From: Theristus sp. LFF4_11
Lineage: Eukaryota; Nematoda; Chromadorea; Monhysterida; Xyalidae
Direction of reading: 5' to 3'
Assembly (NCBI GenBank): GCA_030248135.1
Contig: JASANC010003421.1
Span: 28,188 to 92,187, forward strand
DNA length: 64,000 bases
Below the pieces are notes generated by a model. That model was not told where the DNA came from. It saw only the letters and a program-made list of their open reading frames with translations, and did not search any database. Shown in pieces: positions 49,481 to 61,031 of this stretch (within the stretch, counting starts at the first letter, position 1; each line of letters opens with the position of its first letter). A program made the translations under genes and the position numbers.

Positions 49481-50189
49481 ATGATAGTAATTGTCTATGT
49501 GTATTTTAGAGTTCGACTGTATTTCGAGCAGGAATCTTTAGTTTATGGGTCATGGGATAACGATATCTCGCATGTGCTGTTTGTGGGCAACGGTAATCGC
49601 ATCAGCTATGTAGCTAATCAATGACGTTACAAAGCATCTTGTTGACAACTGAAGCTGATGACGACAACTGATTCACCAAACGAGCCACGTGAATTCGATT
49701 TTACGCATGTAATTCGCGCTCGCACTCGGTTAAGTAGGACTCGGAAGTGACCATAATTACTGTAACAACTGGAAACGCGTTTGCAGTGTTTCCAGCTAAA
49801 ATTCGTGGACTACGGCGACCGCAACAACGCCAGCAAGCGCAAAAACCAATGGAAATGAATATCATGGAATACCAAAGTGTGCAAAGCACTAACGTTGGTA
49901 GTCGTACCAGTGACCAGCGAATATTGCAGTTGAGCTCAGCATGCACAATAGTACGACAGCTTCGACAAACTTGGCGCGCACCATTGTTGTATTATGCTTA
50001 TGTTGCCCTGAAATGTTGATAGCAAAGTCATCCAATTGATTGATTTCAGTAAAGAAGCAAAGCATTTCAAAAATCATGAGGAAGCCATTGATGAAGAAGC
50101 AGACATCACTAAAGACTCAATCAATGCGACTCAGTCAGAACATGCACAGCGATAGTGCTTACAGGCTTCTCAACGCCAATTTGTTGTAA
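49481..50189 (+). CDS. Possible small basic protein, 120 aa, 3 exons, low support
   Basis: Exons 49481-49592, 49787-49897 and 50050-50189 give 121 codons with agreeing phases (1, 1) and GT-AG introns. The translation opens with a short hydrophobic stretch (MIVIVYVYF) and becomes strongly basic and Gln-rich (LRRPQQRQQAQKP, KIMRKPLMKKQ). No family is recognised. The phase agreement could be chance for so few exons. Confidence 0.35.
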
Positions 50190-52256
50190 CGCAATGCGTC
50201 CTGAACGTCCTACGATTCTGGATTGTTTTTACAATTCAACGTGTGACGATTTCAGTAGTCTTTTTGACGCCGTCATAAAGCAACAATCAATCGGTCAACG
50301 TTTCCGCTGAGAGCAAATTTTCAATAACTAAAAAATGACGATAAAACGTGTGATTTGACTATTTTGAAATGGGCTTCATCGCGTGGCAACAAATCGACGT
50401 CGATATGAAATGTTCTTGAAACTGCCACTGACCGCAATGCCGCTAAGCTTCCGGGGAGAATCAACAATTTACAAGCAAAGTTAACATACAAATTGAAGCG
50501 CAACAATTAATAGAATGAACAAAATGCACGAAATTATGCCTTGTATCTCGGATAGTTAAACGCAATCACACACGAAATTTAAAAAAAAAACATTCTTTCA
50601 TGAAGCAGTTGAAGACCCGAATGATCAATCCACGACTTGTTTTCGTCGACCAGATTCCATGCAAGCAGTGAACAATGAATCAGTGAATGTAAGCATAAAT
50701 TATAGATAGGTCGGTTTTGTTGTTGCCCTGCCCACTGTATCGACTAACATGATTGGATTCGCCTAATTATAACTGTGCCTGCGTGGAGACGGTCGATTTA
50801 ATTTCAGGCATCTGCTAATTGCAAGTTCAGTTAAAGATGGCTTGCAGTGAGACATAAAAATAAGGAAGTGGGTGGAGATCAGATCGTTGCTGTAAACAAC
50901 AAAACATATGCTGTTTGGGCGTTGTCGAAATTGAATTTCACGAATTGAGAACTATAGCACAAAACAGCTACAACGTTGGTATGCCCCGTAACGCAGTATA
51001 ATTCGTTTGTCACTTTGTTTGGTTATAAATAACAACAACTTATATGGAATGTAGGCCATCGCTTGTCACCTGCGTGACCATAAACCTCACGGTGAATTTC
51101 CCATTTTTATTTCTTAAAATTTGAACCGGAAAACAAACGAAGGTGCAGAATCAACATAAATAGACTCAAAAAACAATGTATTTGATATTTTCATTGATAC
51201 CATTCAGACACCGTAAACAGTATTCGTAACATCGAGAAGAGCTCGTCTGACAATTTGATAATACGTAGAATTAAATGCCATTTAAAGACTTTATCGGCAT
51301 AAGAGAATTTTAATAAAAAAGCCCAGCAGATTGAATAACGTTTGTTGGACGAATAATACTTTACAATTGCAAAAAAGAACTTGCCATGGAAATCTGAATT
51401 CGGATACTTTTTGCAATGACTCTCTCAACCAAACCACAACACCAGATCATACAATGATTCTCTGCATTTCGGCGCGTGGCCAACAAAAACCGAGCTCAGC
51501 GAAACCCAAAAAACAAAAAAAAAGAGAAAATGCATAAACTGCATGATGCTCACACAGTCACTCGACTCGACAATCAATGCAAACCCGATTAATTTGAGAC
51601 CGCTAACAACCGAACTGAATCAACGACACACACTGACATGAAAATGCGCTGCAACATGGACAGGAACTGAGAGAACTGCGAACGAGCATAAAGACGGAAA
51701 TGGAAACAGCAGGAAAACCAGCAACGACAACGGTGTTCGTCACTTTTGAATAACTAGACATTACAAAATAAGTTCATGAGTCGGAAAATTTCACAAATGT
51801 TATTCATCTTACCGGCGTTGTTGTATTTAGGAGTGCACCAATGAGTTTTAGTAAATTATACTATGGGTGAGGTGAACAACAACAGAAGTGTGCAGGCAAA
51901 CACAACGAACAAACCAACGAGAATGCAGATTTGAAAATAATAAAAAAATGTTAAAAGTGGCGACCGACTAGCGGCATGCGCAGTTGGTGCAGAAACTCGA
52001 CTGAAAAATAAAGTTTATAACGAATAACAAACAGAACCCGAAACTGAACCAAATGAAAAAAAACACGCATGAAGACATTGGAAACCGGTAATCAAACTTT
52101 TCCGAAACAATATTGTCATCTACAAATACACGGGAGTGACTGAGTATTGAACACAGAAAACCTTCGAAAATATTATTTTGACGAAAATTTTACAACAATG
52201 CGACCAATGGTCGCTGCGGCGCTCGCAAACGCTGCTTGTTGCTCATAGTTTTTGTG
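50190..52256. other. Intergenic, about 2 kb, no gene seen
   Basis: AT-rich, no TIRs, repeats or plausible exons noticed. It probably includes the 3' UTR of the minus-strand Scm gene. Confidence 0.6.
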
Positions 52257-55200
52257 TCAGTTTTGCGTCTCGTTGCGTAACGCATCAATCCATTCCATCA
52301 CTTTCAACGCCGGACCGAGCGGCAGATTCATGTGCTTGATCATGAGATCCGTGTTCAACAGGAACAACGCCTTGCCATCGATTGCCTGTAAAGCGCGCAA
52401 CAAAAATAACACTTTGAAAACAGCACTCTGTTGCTTTACGATTCAAGCCCAGCACAGTGATTGACCAAAGCAAGGTGCTGTCAATTGTTGCAAATCGAAT
52501 GGGGGCACCCGCACCGGAAACAACGAATGCAGTAAACGAACGTACACAAGCGCGGAATGCATTCAGTATGGACGGGTCGCCCAATTGCTGCAGTGCTGTT
52601 GCGACGTCGTTCACTGACCACGAGAGCACGGTGGTCCGTGGCGTTGACGCCGACCGAGGGCGCACTGAATAGAAAAACAAACACGGACAAAGTCGAAAGC
52701 CAGTCTTGCAAAACTACTCCAATGTTGCTTGTGCCGCCGTAAACAACAAGACAATGTACAGGCACACGGCTAGGTTTTTTTCAAAAAGTCGGTTCTGCAA
52801 TTTGCAGAAATTTGGTAAAAAATTTCTGCAAATGAAATTTGGTTTCTGCAAATTTAAAAAAAACATGACGAAATGGTTTTTGTGCTTGTTTGTTGTCGTT
52901 TTTTTCATTCTGAGCATCATTTCTTAACGATGCTCAGAGTTGCAATTATCAATTGCATCGTTTTACCGCAGAATTTTTCAAAGGTTCAGAAAAAACACCA
53001 AAACCAAACCAAATTGCCAAACCAAACAAATCACCAATCATTCGTTTCAAATCAGAGGTGTGCACGCCAGACACTTCTAGCTTGTCCCGGGTCGGGTGGC
53101 TGCGCGACGTCGACCCCCCAATTTTTTGTCGCAAATTTAGTGTGACACAAACTGACCTCTTAAAAACGGCACTGCATCTGACTGTGTGCTGCATGTGTTT
53201 ACCGTCGTATGTATGAGGGTCAAAATTTTTCAGGGTCAAGCTCAAATCTTTTGACACAGATAGTTAAAAAATTTTGCGTCAGCCCAAAATTTTTTGCGTC
53301 AACATGACAGTTGTCTACATCGAACAACAAATAATTCGGTGTCCGTGCAGCGTTGTTCAACACCTGGAGTCAACCTAACAACAACACAATCAATGTCAAA
53401 TGAGAACCCTCATTGCTCAAATTTCGCAATCAAAGCGATGGGCTTCGATCGGTTCGACGTTCTCAAAGGTGTACGGTTTGATTTTGTATCGCCTCTTTGT
53501 TTTCATCCCAAGATACTGCATGCTTGCCTGCAGTTGTACTCGAACCAGGGAATTGAATTCGTTCGCATTTGAATCGTTTCCATTCGTCAGCGATACTGCC
53601 CTTGCCTGGCAAAATTGATGAATAAAACAAGTGCAGATATGGCAGATCGGCATTTCCGTACGCCAGCAGCTGTTCAGATCCATCTATCTCAGACGGTAGA
53701 ATATTTTGGCAGATTTGAGAACACTGTGCGCATTTTCGAATAGGTTGCTGAGATTCTCGACCAGCTCGACGACAAACTTGCGCACCGAACCTCCGCCAAT
53801 GTCTTATTTTTGCATCTTCTGTTGTGTCGATGATGGATCACTTCATTCTAATTCCAAACAGAAAACCTAACAGCAAACAATAATTTTCGATTTGATCTGA
53901 TTCTGTTTTATTTTTCGAATTTGAAATACTCCGATTTTATCCACGAAGGCAAAACAAAACGCCAATCCTTGCGCTACAGCAACCGCCGAAACAGCTGTTT
54001 TTGACAAAAACTATTTGAAATTTCTTCCATTTTGATGTGAAACTTCAGTCAAGCGCTAAGCACAAAATGAATATTGCAGAACCAAAGTTTGTATGCAAAT
54101 CTGTTTCTGCAATTTGCAGAAATCTGCTAAAAAATTTCTGCAAACGGTCCAAAATTTCTGCAAAAACCGACGTTTTTCTGTAAAAAAACCAGGCACACGG
54201 TGATCAACAAAAACGTCAATTGTTAAAAACGCTTCGATCTCGCGATTGCATTGATGTTTGAAGTTGAAATTTGCATCACTTAAGGCCCGTTTAGCCGTCC
54301 GTATTTGCATCCGGCACGGCACGTCACGTCACGTCAAACCTCGTTTATGCTGCAAAAAAGAGCAATCCGGCACGTCACGGCACGTCACGTCTTGTTTTAG
54401 AACTCGCGCTCGTTTATGCCCCTGTACGGCGACGTACGTCGACGTTCAGACAGATACGGACGCATAAACGATGACGTGACGTGCCGTGACGTGCCGGATG
54501 GTTTTAGAACTCGCGCTCGTTTATGCTCCTGTACGGCGACGTGCGTCGACGTTCAGACAGATACGGACGCATAAACGATGACGTGACGTGCCGTGACGTG
54601 CCGGATGGTTTTAGGTTCTCCCCTAAAAAGCCGTGCGTCAAAGTTCCATTTTTTCAATTTTGTTTACTTTTGTTGTTCTTCATTGTGAGCACATGCTCAC
54701 TCACTATCGTCCTGAAATGAGACATTTTTTCTGATTATTTTCTGTATTCTCAAACAAAAATGTCAGCAGTTTAGCTTTTATTCCCTGGCTATTCACAACA
54801 AAATAACAGAGCCTAAAGGGCTGGATGCAAATTTGTGAGTGACTTTGTTTTGAAATCATAGCAATCCACAGAACACCAAAGAATTTGTCGTGCGGCAAAA
54901 AAATGCAAAAATTTTATCTGCACATTCTGAGAGTCGAACCCTGAACGAACCACTGCGCCATGGTGTCATGGTTGCTGCTGGCTGTATAGTCCGTGTTATT
55001 GCTGCAAAGCAATTGTGCAGCCGCAGCAAACCATTTGTGCACGCGCACTGTTGAAAAACACAATGTGTTTTCGCCTGTTCTTCTGCTCTGCATTCAATGA
55101 ACTGCTCAAAAGATTTGAGCGAAAGACGAAATTTCAAAAGACTTGAATCGGTGGGTTGTTTCGAATTTGAGTTGCAATCTCCATTCTCCAGTCAAAATTG

Positions 55201-58200
55201 GTTGTTGTCGCATATATTCAATTTCAATTTGGCACACAACTTGATTGAATTTTGCTCGCTGACGTACGGCTTTTAAGGGCAGAACCTAAAATGCAACGTC
55301 ACGTCACGGCACGTCACGTCATCGTTTATGCGTCTGTATCTGTCTGCACGTCGACGCACGTCGCCGTACGGACGCATAAACGAGCAAAAATTCTAAAACC
55401 ATCCGGCACGTCACGGCACGTCACTTCACGGCACGTCATCGTTTATGCGTCCGTATCTGTCTGCACGTCGACGCACGTCGCCGTACGGACGCATAAACGA
55501 GCAAAAATTCTAAAACCATGCGGCACGTCACTTCATCTCACGTCATCGTTTATGCGTCCGTGTCTGTCTGTACGGCGACGTGCGCCAACGTCCGGACGGC
55601 TAAACGGGCCTTTAGTCATTTGGTTCCCATTAGTTGTGTGAAAATTTCAGCCAAAAATATTAGCATTTCCAGGCACAAAGATACTTTTATCCAACAGTGA
55701 GTGTGCGAACGGCAAAGTGAATGTACAATCACGGCCTGGACGATCGCTGCCTGGAACGATCGCGGCCTACGAAGTTTGCATGCATTGTCACCTTTCAGAT
55801 CCAACCGGCAATTTAGCGGTGGCATTCACCGTGGATTGTAAATGAATATCAAACTGTGCCATTAAAAAAGGCTTGCGAAGCCTTACGGCACCTACAAAAC
55901 ATAAGACAAACAACAACAAAGTTTTGTAGGTCACCTAATGTTTCGCAAACCTTCCTGGAAGGACTCCAATTTCGGACATTAATTTTTTTGCATTCATTTT
56001 CAAAACCTTCAAAAAATCAATCTTAGGACATTCGTCATTTTTGTTTTTAGCAAGGAATCTGAAAAGTGGAATTTTCAATGCAATTGATTTGTTTATCTGC
56101 GTGCTTCGAATATTAAATTAAACAAAAAAGGCATAGGTCAAAAAATAGCTCTGCTCGGCGATGAGAAGCATGGAGGATTTCGATTTCGGTTTCTTAGCAA
56201 AAATAATTATTGATCAATAAACAGAAAGAAAACTGTTTTTTTGAAAAAAAAACAATGAAAAACTCGTGTGCGAGCAGCGCGCATACCAATAAAAATAATA
56301 TAACCAGTTGCGAGTAGAGATGTAAAGGTCAAAAATTTTTTTTTTAAATTTAAAAAAAAAGTAAAAAAAAATGAGCATTTTTTTCTTTTTTTTATCAAAA
56401 ATTTTTGAAATTTTTTCTTTAATGTGCCCTGAAAATGCCGTTTTTGGCATAATTTTTCGAAAGTTCAACAAAAATTTTCTTTGACTTTACCTTGTCACTT
56501 AGTCTTCAACGCTGCAGGTGGTATTCTGGATTGATTTATCGACTGTTTTCAGCCTCGGTGAGTGATGATCGACTCGCGCATTGAAGTACTTGAACGTCGC
56601 AAAGGCTAGTTCAACAAATTCCGATGTCGCTAAGGTGAGATAGAAGCAGAGAACTCACATTTACGCATCGTTTTTCAGGATCTCGAAAGGTCGAAATTGC
56701 ACTGTCTGCCACTGCAAGCGTAACTTCGTTGGTTGCTCGTTGCTGTTTCGCCTCGTGTCGTCAGCATGATCACACCGGTTTGTTGTTGAACTTGTTTCCC
56801 TGTTATTTGAGGTGAATTGAGAGGCAAAACACGAGACGTGATGTCGTCGGTGGCAAAATGGGGTCGCCAAAACCAAGTCTGAAATTTTCACCCTCCTCCC
56901 ATATGAGTGGGGGTCATATGGTAAGTCGGTGGCTCCTCAGATGGTGATATTCGGACTCCCTGAAAAATTCTGAACAACTTTCATTTAAAAAAAAATTTTT
57001 TTGAAAAATTTTTTTTAAAAAAAAAGAAAATAGAAATTTTTTTTTCTTGACATCTCTAGTTGCGAGCGACAAAAACAATGACAAAGCATTAAAACTTCGT
57101 GGGCCGCGATCGTGCCAGGCCGCCATATTCTGACGGCGATTGTCGCGCCGCGATCTCTTGGACGACAAACACGTACCGTTTCCACCATCACTGCTGTTGT
57201 CGTCGCTCGTTTCCTCGTGGTCGACTGCGCTCGCAGGCGGCGTCACGTGCTGCGGCGCAACATGCTGCTTTGTGTACGACGTTGACGAGGCGCAGCCAGC
57301 CGTTTGCTTGCCGCCACCACTCGCTAGTTTCGTCAGCCTCGGCCGCTTCTCCGCAGCAGCAGCTGCGTTCGCTTTGTTCGCTTCGCCGGCACTCGCCCGT
57401 TTCCGGTGTACAGTGGTGGCGTTGCTTGATGATTCGGTGCGCTTGCTGTCGGCTGGCGCGTGTTCGCTCGTCGACTGACAGACGGCACAGGAGCTACGCG
57501 TGAATTGCACTAAATTCGGACAGGTGCCGAGGTGCGCGAGCAACTGCCGCAAGTAGGAGTGCGCCATCGCGGTGCTCGTGAACGTCGGAATGTGCTGCAC
57601 GCGCATGCTGCCGCCGACGTCCGCTGCAAATGGTGACACTTGCGCATCAAAGAACGTGCACTCCAATACAAACAGTCGCATTGGTGACACCCAAGCAACA
57701 TGCTCACTAACCAGTAACAGTGACCAACGTGGCGCCCGGCTGCATTTTCGGTATCTTCTCGAAGACAGCCGCCGGCTCGTGCGCACAGTTGATCAGCTGC
57801 TGCACGAGCTCCCTGAGCACGTGCTCGGCACTGGCCGGCCCGATCTGCCACGGGCATTGCTGCAACAGACGACTGGCGTCCACGTAGAGACCGCTGCGAC
57901 AGCGACGCTGCACAAACACCGTCACTGCAAACACAACCGCTCGTTCACGCCTGCGACAACACACATTCACAGGCACACCACAAGTCATGCACGCATTGAC
58001 TCACTCTGTGTGCTGTGTTGCTGTGGAGTGGTTGGCTCCACTGCGACCGTCGGTGCTGCAGAGCAAGGCGCCAACGTGCGTGGCGGTGACTGCTTGATCA
58101 ACGTCGGTGGCGACGGCGCCACTGTTGGCGCGACGCTCGGCGACGGCAGACTCTTGCGCGCCCTGGCTCTGATCATCAACGGGATGTCATCCGGATCGGT

Positions 58201-60044
58201 GGTGCCTGCTGCGCCTGAGCCCGCAGTCGCCGTTGAGTCGTGCGCAGCAGCCGCAACAGCACCGGCGTCTTCCTGCCTCTGCTCTCGGTTTGCTTTTTTG
58301 CTCTCTTTTGTGCCGCCTTTTCTTGGTGACGATAGGCGTTTCGATGAAGTTGCTATGTTCTGAGAAATGGAATCGATGCAAAAACGAGAGTCATTTGGTA
58401 GACAGCTTGTTTGCAAACGCCTACCGTGCTTCTGTCAGCGTTCGACGACACCGATGAAGTCACTGAAATCTCGCGTTTTCCCGCACGCTCATGTTCAGGC
58501 TCAGGCTCGTCTGCTGTCTGTTCGGGTGTCGAGCTCACAACTTGCTCGTCCCGTTTCGGTTTGGTTTTTATGGCTGTAACAGTCAATAATATCCGTTCAA
58601 CTTTCAACGATCTGAATCGGATCACTTGCAACTGGAACGCAATACCAAAACGAATATGAACTCTTCTTTTGGTGCTTTGAACTTTGCATTGTCGAGTCAA
58701 GAGTGAAACTGATTATTGCTGTTATCGCAACCAACAGACAGACCTCTGCGTGGCTTTGGCTTCGACTTTGGCGGCCGCGCCATGTTAACGCGTGCACGCT
58801 CCGCCCAGCCGCACGCAAACAGACAGCGCGAGTCGAAACGCACTGTCCAGTTGTAGCCCTGCGAGTATCCGTCAAAGCTGACCGTGACGTCGTCGCCACG
58901 AACGTCCAACACTGTTGCCGGACTCAGTTGACCCGTGAAACAGCGCATGTCAACAACCTCAAGCCGCTGGCCCACTTTGAAACGATTGCGCTTTGGGTGC
59001 ACCGCCGTCGGAAGCTGCAGATCAAGGCGACATTTCATGTGCAGAGCAGCTGCAATCTTGCTGAGCGGCGACGGCGACGCGACATGCCGCGCGCGAGAGG
59101 TGATTATTCTACGCAAAAGCGTATCATTCATAAAAACTGAATAAAATTCTCGCTCCATCATTCACAAAACATACTGGATTGAAGCATTTCTTGCCGGCAA
59201 ATGCACTTTCATCTTTCAACTGGTCAGTGAGAAACTGATGGAAACGTGCGATGTTGAACCGATAACCGACAGGCGGCATCAGAGTGCTGCTCTGAGACAG
59301 CGCATAGCCAACAGGGTGCAGGTTGTCGTCGTCGCACATGTACCTGACCACGAACACCGCCATCACAAAGTAGCAAGAAACTACATTATGACACGAATTC
59401 ATCTCACAGACGCAGCAAACACAGCTTCATACCACTGATCGTTCATCTCGTCGCAGCCGACAAGTCGAATTTTGACCCATTGTTTGAATGTGGCCGTCAC
59501 CACGGCCAAGCACAAATTATCGCCACCTGTAAATACGGTCAACGTAAACATCGCAATGACACGTACGACGAATACGACTGTAAAAAGTGCAGAAACACGG
59601 CGCACCGCGCTTGTCAGGCACCTCCAGCAGCATGTCGTCGTCGAAGTTGTTCGCTGGTGGAGTTTCCGGCTGAAGACAAACCCGACACTACATACAGCGT
59701 CGCGTCACCAAACGAGCAGTCCAACTGAACAGTTGAAGCTTTGCTAACCTGATTGAAACACTTAACGGGCGCAAAATCTCCATTTGGTGCGTACTCGTCC
59801 CAGTCGAACGCATCATATTGGTCGCTTGAATCAGTTGAATCTTCGGCGCTCTCGTCTTCGTCAGCAGATGCTTTTTGCACAGTTTTCCTTACTATTGCTG
59901 CAATCACTTCAATGTGTTTTTTGCTTTTTTACTGCCGATTCAGAAAGAACACTTACCGTTCTCATCATCACATTTTGGTACATCACTTTCACGACAAATA
60001 TCCTTGCGGGAATTTTCACTTTCATTGTCATTCGTATCGGCCAT
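52257..60044 (-). CDS. Scm: Sex comb on midleg (Scm) orthologue: MBT-MBT-SLED-SAM, 748 aa, 12 exons
   Basis: Exons in order: 60044-59957, 59897-59749, 59669-59606, 59526-59433, 59343-59175, 59014-58744, 58573-58425, 58359-58005, 57924-57712, 57623-57177, 52664-52546, 52385-52257; all phases agree. Scm proteins link PRC1 and PRC2 and spread Polycomb silencing in the nucleus. Two MBT repeats (about 65-187 and 190-275) show FDWDEY, DDNLHPVGYA, FKVGQRLEVVD, VSFDGYSQGYNW and CLFACGWAE. The second, methyl-lysine-binding, repeat keeps the Asp of the VD loop and several pocket aromatics. A basic, Ser-rich linker precedes the SLED domain (about 447-555; TVFVQRRCRSGLYVD, ASAEHVLRELVQQL). A further disordered linker leads to the SAM domain (about 680-745; WSVNDVATAL, IDGKALFLLNTD, LGPALKVMEWIDAL). 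Intron 10 is 4.5 kb and packed with transposons. Domain order and length match animal Scm or SCML proteins. Confidence 0.93.
52770..54192. mobile_element. Element J: 8-bp duplication, 1423 bp, with coding-like interior
   Basis: Flanked by GCACACGG at 52762-52769 and 54193-54200. The ends CTAGGTTTTTTT and AAAAAAACCAG are imperfect inverted repeats, followed by multiple TTTCTGCAAA/TTTGCAGAAA motifs near both ends. The interior (53400-53800, minus strand) has sense-looking short reading frames. Lies in the long Scm intron. Confidence 0.65.
53417..53800 (-). pseudogene. Coding-like fragments inside element J
   Basis: On the minus strand, short open stretches such as GSVRKFVVELVENLSNLFEN (about 53775-53715), GSEQLLAYGNADLPYLHLFY (about 53680) and MKTKRRYKIKPYTFENVEP (about 53500) look like parts of a globular protein. 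They lie in different frames, with candidate splice signals or frameshifts between them. I do not recognise the family. They could be a decayed transposase or a captured host gene fragment. Confidence 0.3.
54282..55612. mobile_element. Foldback-type element with CACGTCACG arrays (1331 bp)
   Basis: Perfect 20-bp terminal inverted repeats AAGGCCCGTTTAGCCGTCCG (54282-54301) and complement (55593-55612). Inside each end lie tandem GGCACGTCAC / GTGACGTGCC units and CGTTTATGCGTCCG / CGGACGCATAAACG modules repeated two or three times, inverted between the two halves. The central 0.6 kb is AT-rich and non-coding. No clear target duplication. Confidence 0.85.
56315..57058 (-). mobile_element. hAT-like family C MITE, uninterrupted (744 bp)
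   Basis: Ends TAGAGATGTAAAG and CTTGACATCTCTA; flanked by GTTGCGAG at 56307-56314 and 57059-57066. Best reference copy of family C. It lies in Scm intron 10, only 118 bp from the splice donor at 57176. Confidence 0.93.
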
Positions 60045-60221
60045 CTCTTTTATTTCCGCTTTTCAACTTTATTAGTAGATAAGTTTGCCTTTGCGTCTGC
60101 AATTACATCACCACATCTCGCCTGCAGGGCTGTCAAATTTTGGCGCCCTTTACTAATACGTGGCCCAAGACAAAATAAATGGCCCTACGCAAAATAAATG
60201 GCCCAAAACAAAATGAATGGC

Positions 60222-60430
60222 CATAGTTGTTCCCGGGCCGGGGGGGAAAGGGGGGGAGAAAAAAAGAGGAGGAAAAAAATTTCCAGAGAGAAAGATAGCG
60301 GGAGAATTTGGGGGGGGGGGGGGGGGGGGGGGAGGGGGGGTTGGGGGGGGGGGGGGGGGGGGGTTTGGGGGGGGGGGGGCCCGGCGCCCCCCCCCTCTTC
60401 CTCTTCTCTTTTTTTTTTTATTTAGTTTTT

Positions 60431-60468
<38 letters not shown>

Positions 60469-60555
60469 TTTTTTTAATATTTTTTTTTTTTTTTTTTTTT
60501 ATTTTATTTTATTTTATTTTTTTTTTTTTTTTTTTAATTTTTTTTTTTTTTTTTT

Positions 60556-60594
<39 letters not shown>

Positions 60595-60630
60595 TTTTTT
60601 TTATTTTTTTTTTTTTTTTTTTTTTTTTTT
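60222..60630. repeat. Family G left terminus running into poly-G and poly-T tracts
   Basis: CATAGTTGTTCCCGGG resembles the family G end. It is followed by almost pure G from 60309 to about 60379, then C/T-rich and nearly pure T from about 60409 to 60630. Such long homopolymers are more likely partly assembly or sequencing error than faithful sequence. Any ORF across them is meaningless. Confidence 0.5.
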
Positions 60631-60639
60631 AGCGTTTTA

Positions 60640-61020
60640 AAGAAAAGGTTATCACCCACGTCCACACCTCAGCCAGTACGAAGGTTTATTAGCAATACAA
60701 ACTACAACTGATCTGACTCCCCCGTTATACAGAAAGGACACCGATATATATAGCACAAATCATCCAATGGCTTCGGCCAACGGCCACGTAACGCCACACC
60801 AACGTCCAGTCATCTCGTCTTCTCCCCGTCAACCAAACGAACGGAGACATCAATGAAGACGGTATCACAATAATCACTCTTCTCCCCGTCAACCAAACGA
60901 ACGGAGACATCAATGAAGACAGTATCACAATAATCACCCAATAAATACAAGACACAGCAAAGAACAACGATATCAACGAAACCACAAAGCATCTCAACCA
61001 ACTCGTCCTTTCCTTAAATG
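60640..61020 (-). mobile_element. LTR-like terminal region of a retroelement
   Basis: On the minus strand, directly after the gag-protease ORF, come two tandem 60-bp units (60818-60877 and 60878-60937), then TATATATA (about 60744-60751), and AATAAA at 60685-60690. This is the order U3 repeats, promoter, poly(A) signal expected of an LTR. Exact LTR borders (TG...CA) and the partner LTR are not visible in this window. Confidence 0.6.
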
Positions 61021-61031
61021 TTCCATTGGAC

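Noticed and set aside
49787..49857. Tudor-domain exon (frame reading LKFVDYGDRNN)
   Set aside because: The motif resembles Tudor, but the frame ends at a stop within 24 codons and has no matching neighbour exons. The alternative frame joins flanking exons with correct phases.
60217..60640. Gly-rich and Phe-rich ORFs
   Set aside because: They are translations of homopolymer G and T and carry no coding information.
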